A stretch of 41,891 bases of DNA from Firmicutes bacterium UBA993. Its GTDB lineage: Bacteria > Bacillota > Dethiobacteria > DTU022. Position 1 is the stretch's first letter, and each line of letters opens with the position of its first letter. The position numbers were made by a program, and so were the translations under genes. The notes under the pieces are model-generated. The model had not been told where the DNA came from and did no database searches. It worked only from the letters and a program-made list of their open reading frames with translations. The stretch covers positions 1-41,891 of the forward strand of contig DBBD01000051.1 of assembly GCA_002292015.1 (NCBI GenBank), in the 5' to 3' direction. Positions 41,037 to 41,891 of the stretch are shown here, in pieces.

Positions 41037-41891
41037 ATGAATATAGCAGAATTGAACCGTCAGAACGAAATTATTTTTCCGGGGCACAATGCCTGCCCGG
41101 GTTGTGGCGCTGCGCTTGCGGTTCGCTATCTGACCAGGGCTCTTGGTGAGAATATCGTCCTGGTACTGACCGCTTCATGCTGGAGCATCATATCCGGAAT
41201 GCCGCCTTTGACAGCGCTGAAATGCCCGATCTTGCATTGTCCGTTCCCGAGCGCCGGATCTGTCGGCAGCGGTGTACGCAGGGGGCTGAACGTCAGGGGT
41301 CATAACGATACAACTGTTGTAGTGCTGGCTGGTGACGGCGGTACTTTCGATATCGGGCTGCAGGCTCTCTCCGGGGCGGCACAGCGCAATGAAGACTATA
41401 TTTTCGTCTGTTATGACAACGAAGCTTATATGAACACGGGGATGCAGACCAGTTCGGCCACACCTTTCGGCGCTCGCACCAATACAGCGCCCTACCCGCT
41501 CTACAAAGAGGGTGAGAAGAAGGATATTATGCAGATCATGGCGGCGCATGCGGTACCCTATGCGGCCACAGCCACGGTAGCCTTTCCGGCCGATCTGGAA
41601 GCAAAATTAAAAACCGCCCAATCGATCAGGGGATTCCGTTTTATTCATATCCTTGTCCCCTGCCCACCGGGATGGGGGACTGAATCTGCCGATACAGTCG
41701 AGGTTTCAAGGCTGGCCGTTGCCACAGGATTTTTTCCGCTTTATGAAGTCCGAAATGGAGCTGTTTGGAAGCTAACTGTTCCGGCCGACATGAAAAACGT
41801 CTCCCTCAGCGAGTATTTGAACCGGCAGCGCCGCTTCAGGGAGATGGACAATCGCCGCCTAAACGAGCTGCAGCACGAAATTAATCGCGAT
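41037..41891 (+). CDS. 2-oxoacid:ferredoxin oxidoreductase, beta subunit (3' truncated by window end)
   Basis: Thiamine-diphosphate-binding subunit; 285 codons are open to the last base of the window with no stop, close to the usual full length of about 300. NACPGCGAALAVRYL near the start supplies two Fe-S/CoA-region cysteines, and GDGGTFDIGLQAL...NEAYMNTGMQ is the Mg-TPP motif. The Cys in TASCWSI and the LHCPF region match the family. ATG 41037 directly follows the alpha stop (TAA-ATG). Later operon genes would lie beyond the window. Confidence 0.93.
   Translation, partial: MNIAELNRQNEIIFPGHNACPGCGAALAVRYLTRALGENIVLVLTASCWSIISGMPPLTALKCPILHCPFPSAGSVGSGVRRGLNVRGHNDTTVVVLAGDGGTFDIGLQALSGAAQRNEDYIFVCYDNEAYMNTGMQTSSATPFGARTNTAPYPLYKEGEKKDIMQIMAAHAVPYAATATVAFPADLEAKLKTAQSIRGFRFIHILVPCPPGWGTESADTVEVSRLAVATGFFPLYEVRNGAVWKLTVPADMKNVSLSEYLNRQRRFREMDNRRLNELQHEINRD

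Overview
The window reads like chromosome of a strictly anaerobic, Gram-positive-type bacterium of the Firmicutes (Clostridia, in the broad Peptococcaceae/Syntrophomonas-like area; the exact taxon is an inference). Pointers are a T-box leader, a CIRCE/HrcA heat-shock operator, a ykkC-class riboswitch before purine genes, SigA-type promoters with AGGAGG ribosome sites, frequent GTG/TTG starts, two LytR-CpsA-Psr proteins, a membrane pyrophosphatase, a B12-dependent acyl-CoA mutase and a 2-oxoacid:ferredoxin oxidoreductase. No phage, transposase, tRNA, rRNA or CRISPR array was found.

Layout. 1-7.1 kb: envelope polysaccharide block (polyprenyl glycosylphosphotransferase, FAD-dependent amine-oxidase-like protein, two LCP ligases, an NAD-sugar epimerase, and convergently a DUF368/PopT-type polyprenyl-phosphate transporter). 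7.2-8.0 kb: a small phosphoesterase and a 63-residue unidentified protein. 8.1-10.2 kb: groES-groEL with terminator, promoter and CIRCE operator. 10.3-11.5 kb: a lone acyl-CoA dehydrogenase behind a promoter that carries an 8-bp inverted repeat at the expected +1. 11.6-14.1 kb: three 35-bp tandem repeats, then on the minus strand a TrpB2-type tryptophan synthase beta chain behind a Trp-specifier T-box, and a DUF2148 iron-sulphur protein. 14.35-24.9 kb: ykkC-class (probably PRPP) riboswitch and the purine operon purB-purC-purF-hppA-purM-purN-purH-purD, with a K+-dependent-type pyrophosphatase inserted in it. 25.0-32.1 kb: acyl-CoA module (thiolase, two acyl-CoA dehydrogenases, cobalamin adenosyltransferase, MeaB-type GTPase, mutase large and small subunits). 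32.2-33.8 kb: minus-strand TetR regulator and SDR. 34.1-36.1 kb: ligA. 36.1-41.9 kb: sigma-54 activator followed by a sigma-54 promoter and a four-gene 2-oxoacid:ferredoxin oxidoreductase operon whose ferredoxin subunit is fused to a GltD-like flavoprotein; the beta gene runs off the window.

How it fits together. The mutase carries Phe84 and Gln202 at the two positions that are Tyr89/Arg207 in methylmalonyl-CoA mutase and Phe80/Gln198 in isobutyryl-CoA mutase, so it is better read as an isobutyryl-CoA mutase. With CobO (adenosylcobalamin supply), the GTPase chaperone, acyl-CoA dehydrogenases and thiolase this makes a plausible isobutyryl-CoA to butyryl-CoA to acetyl-CoA route. The sigma-54-controlled 2-oxoacid oxidoreductase could feed it branched acyl-CoA from amino acids (BkdR-like logic), but that link is inference. 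The membrane pyrophosphatase would recover energy from PPi released by PurF and by acyl-CoA synthetases.
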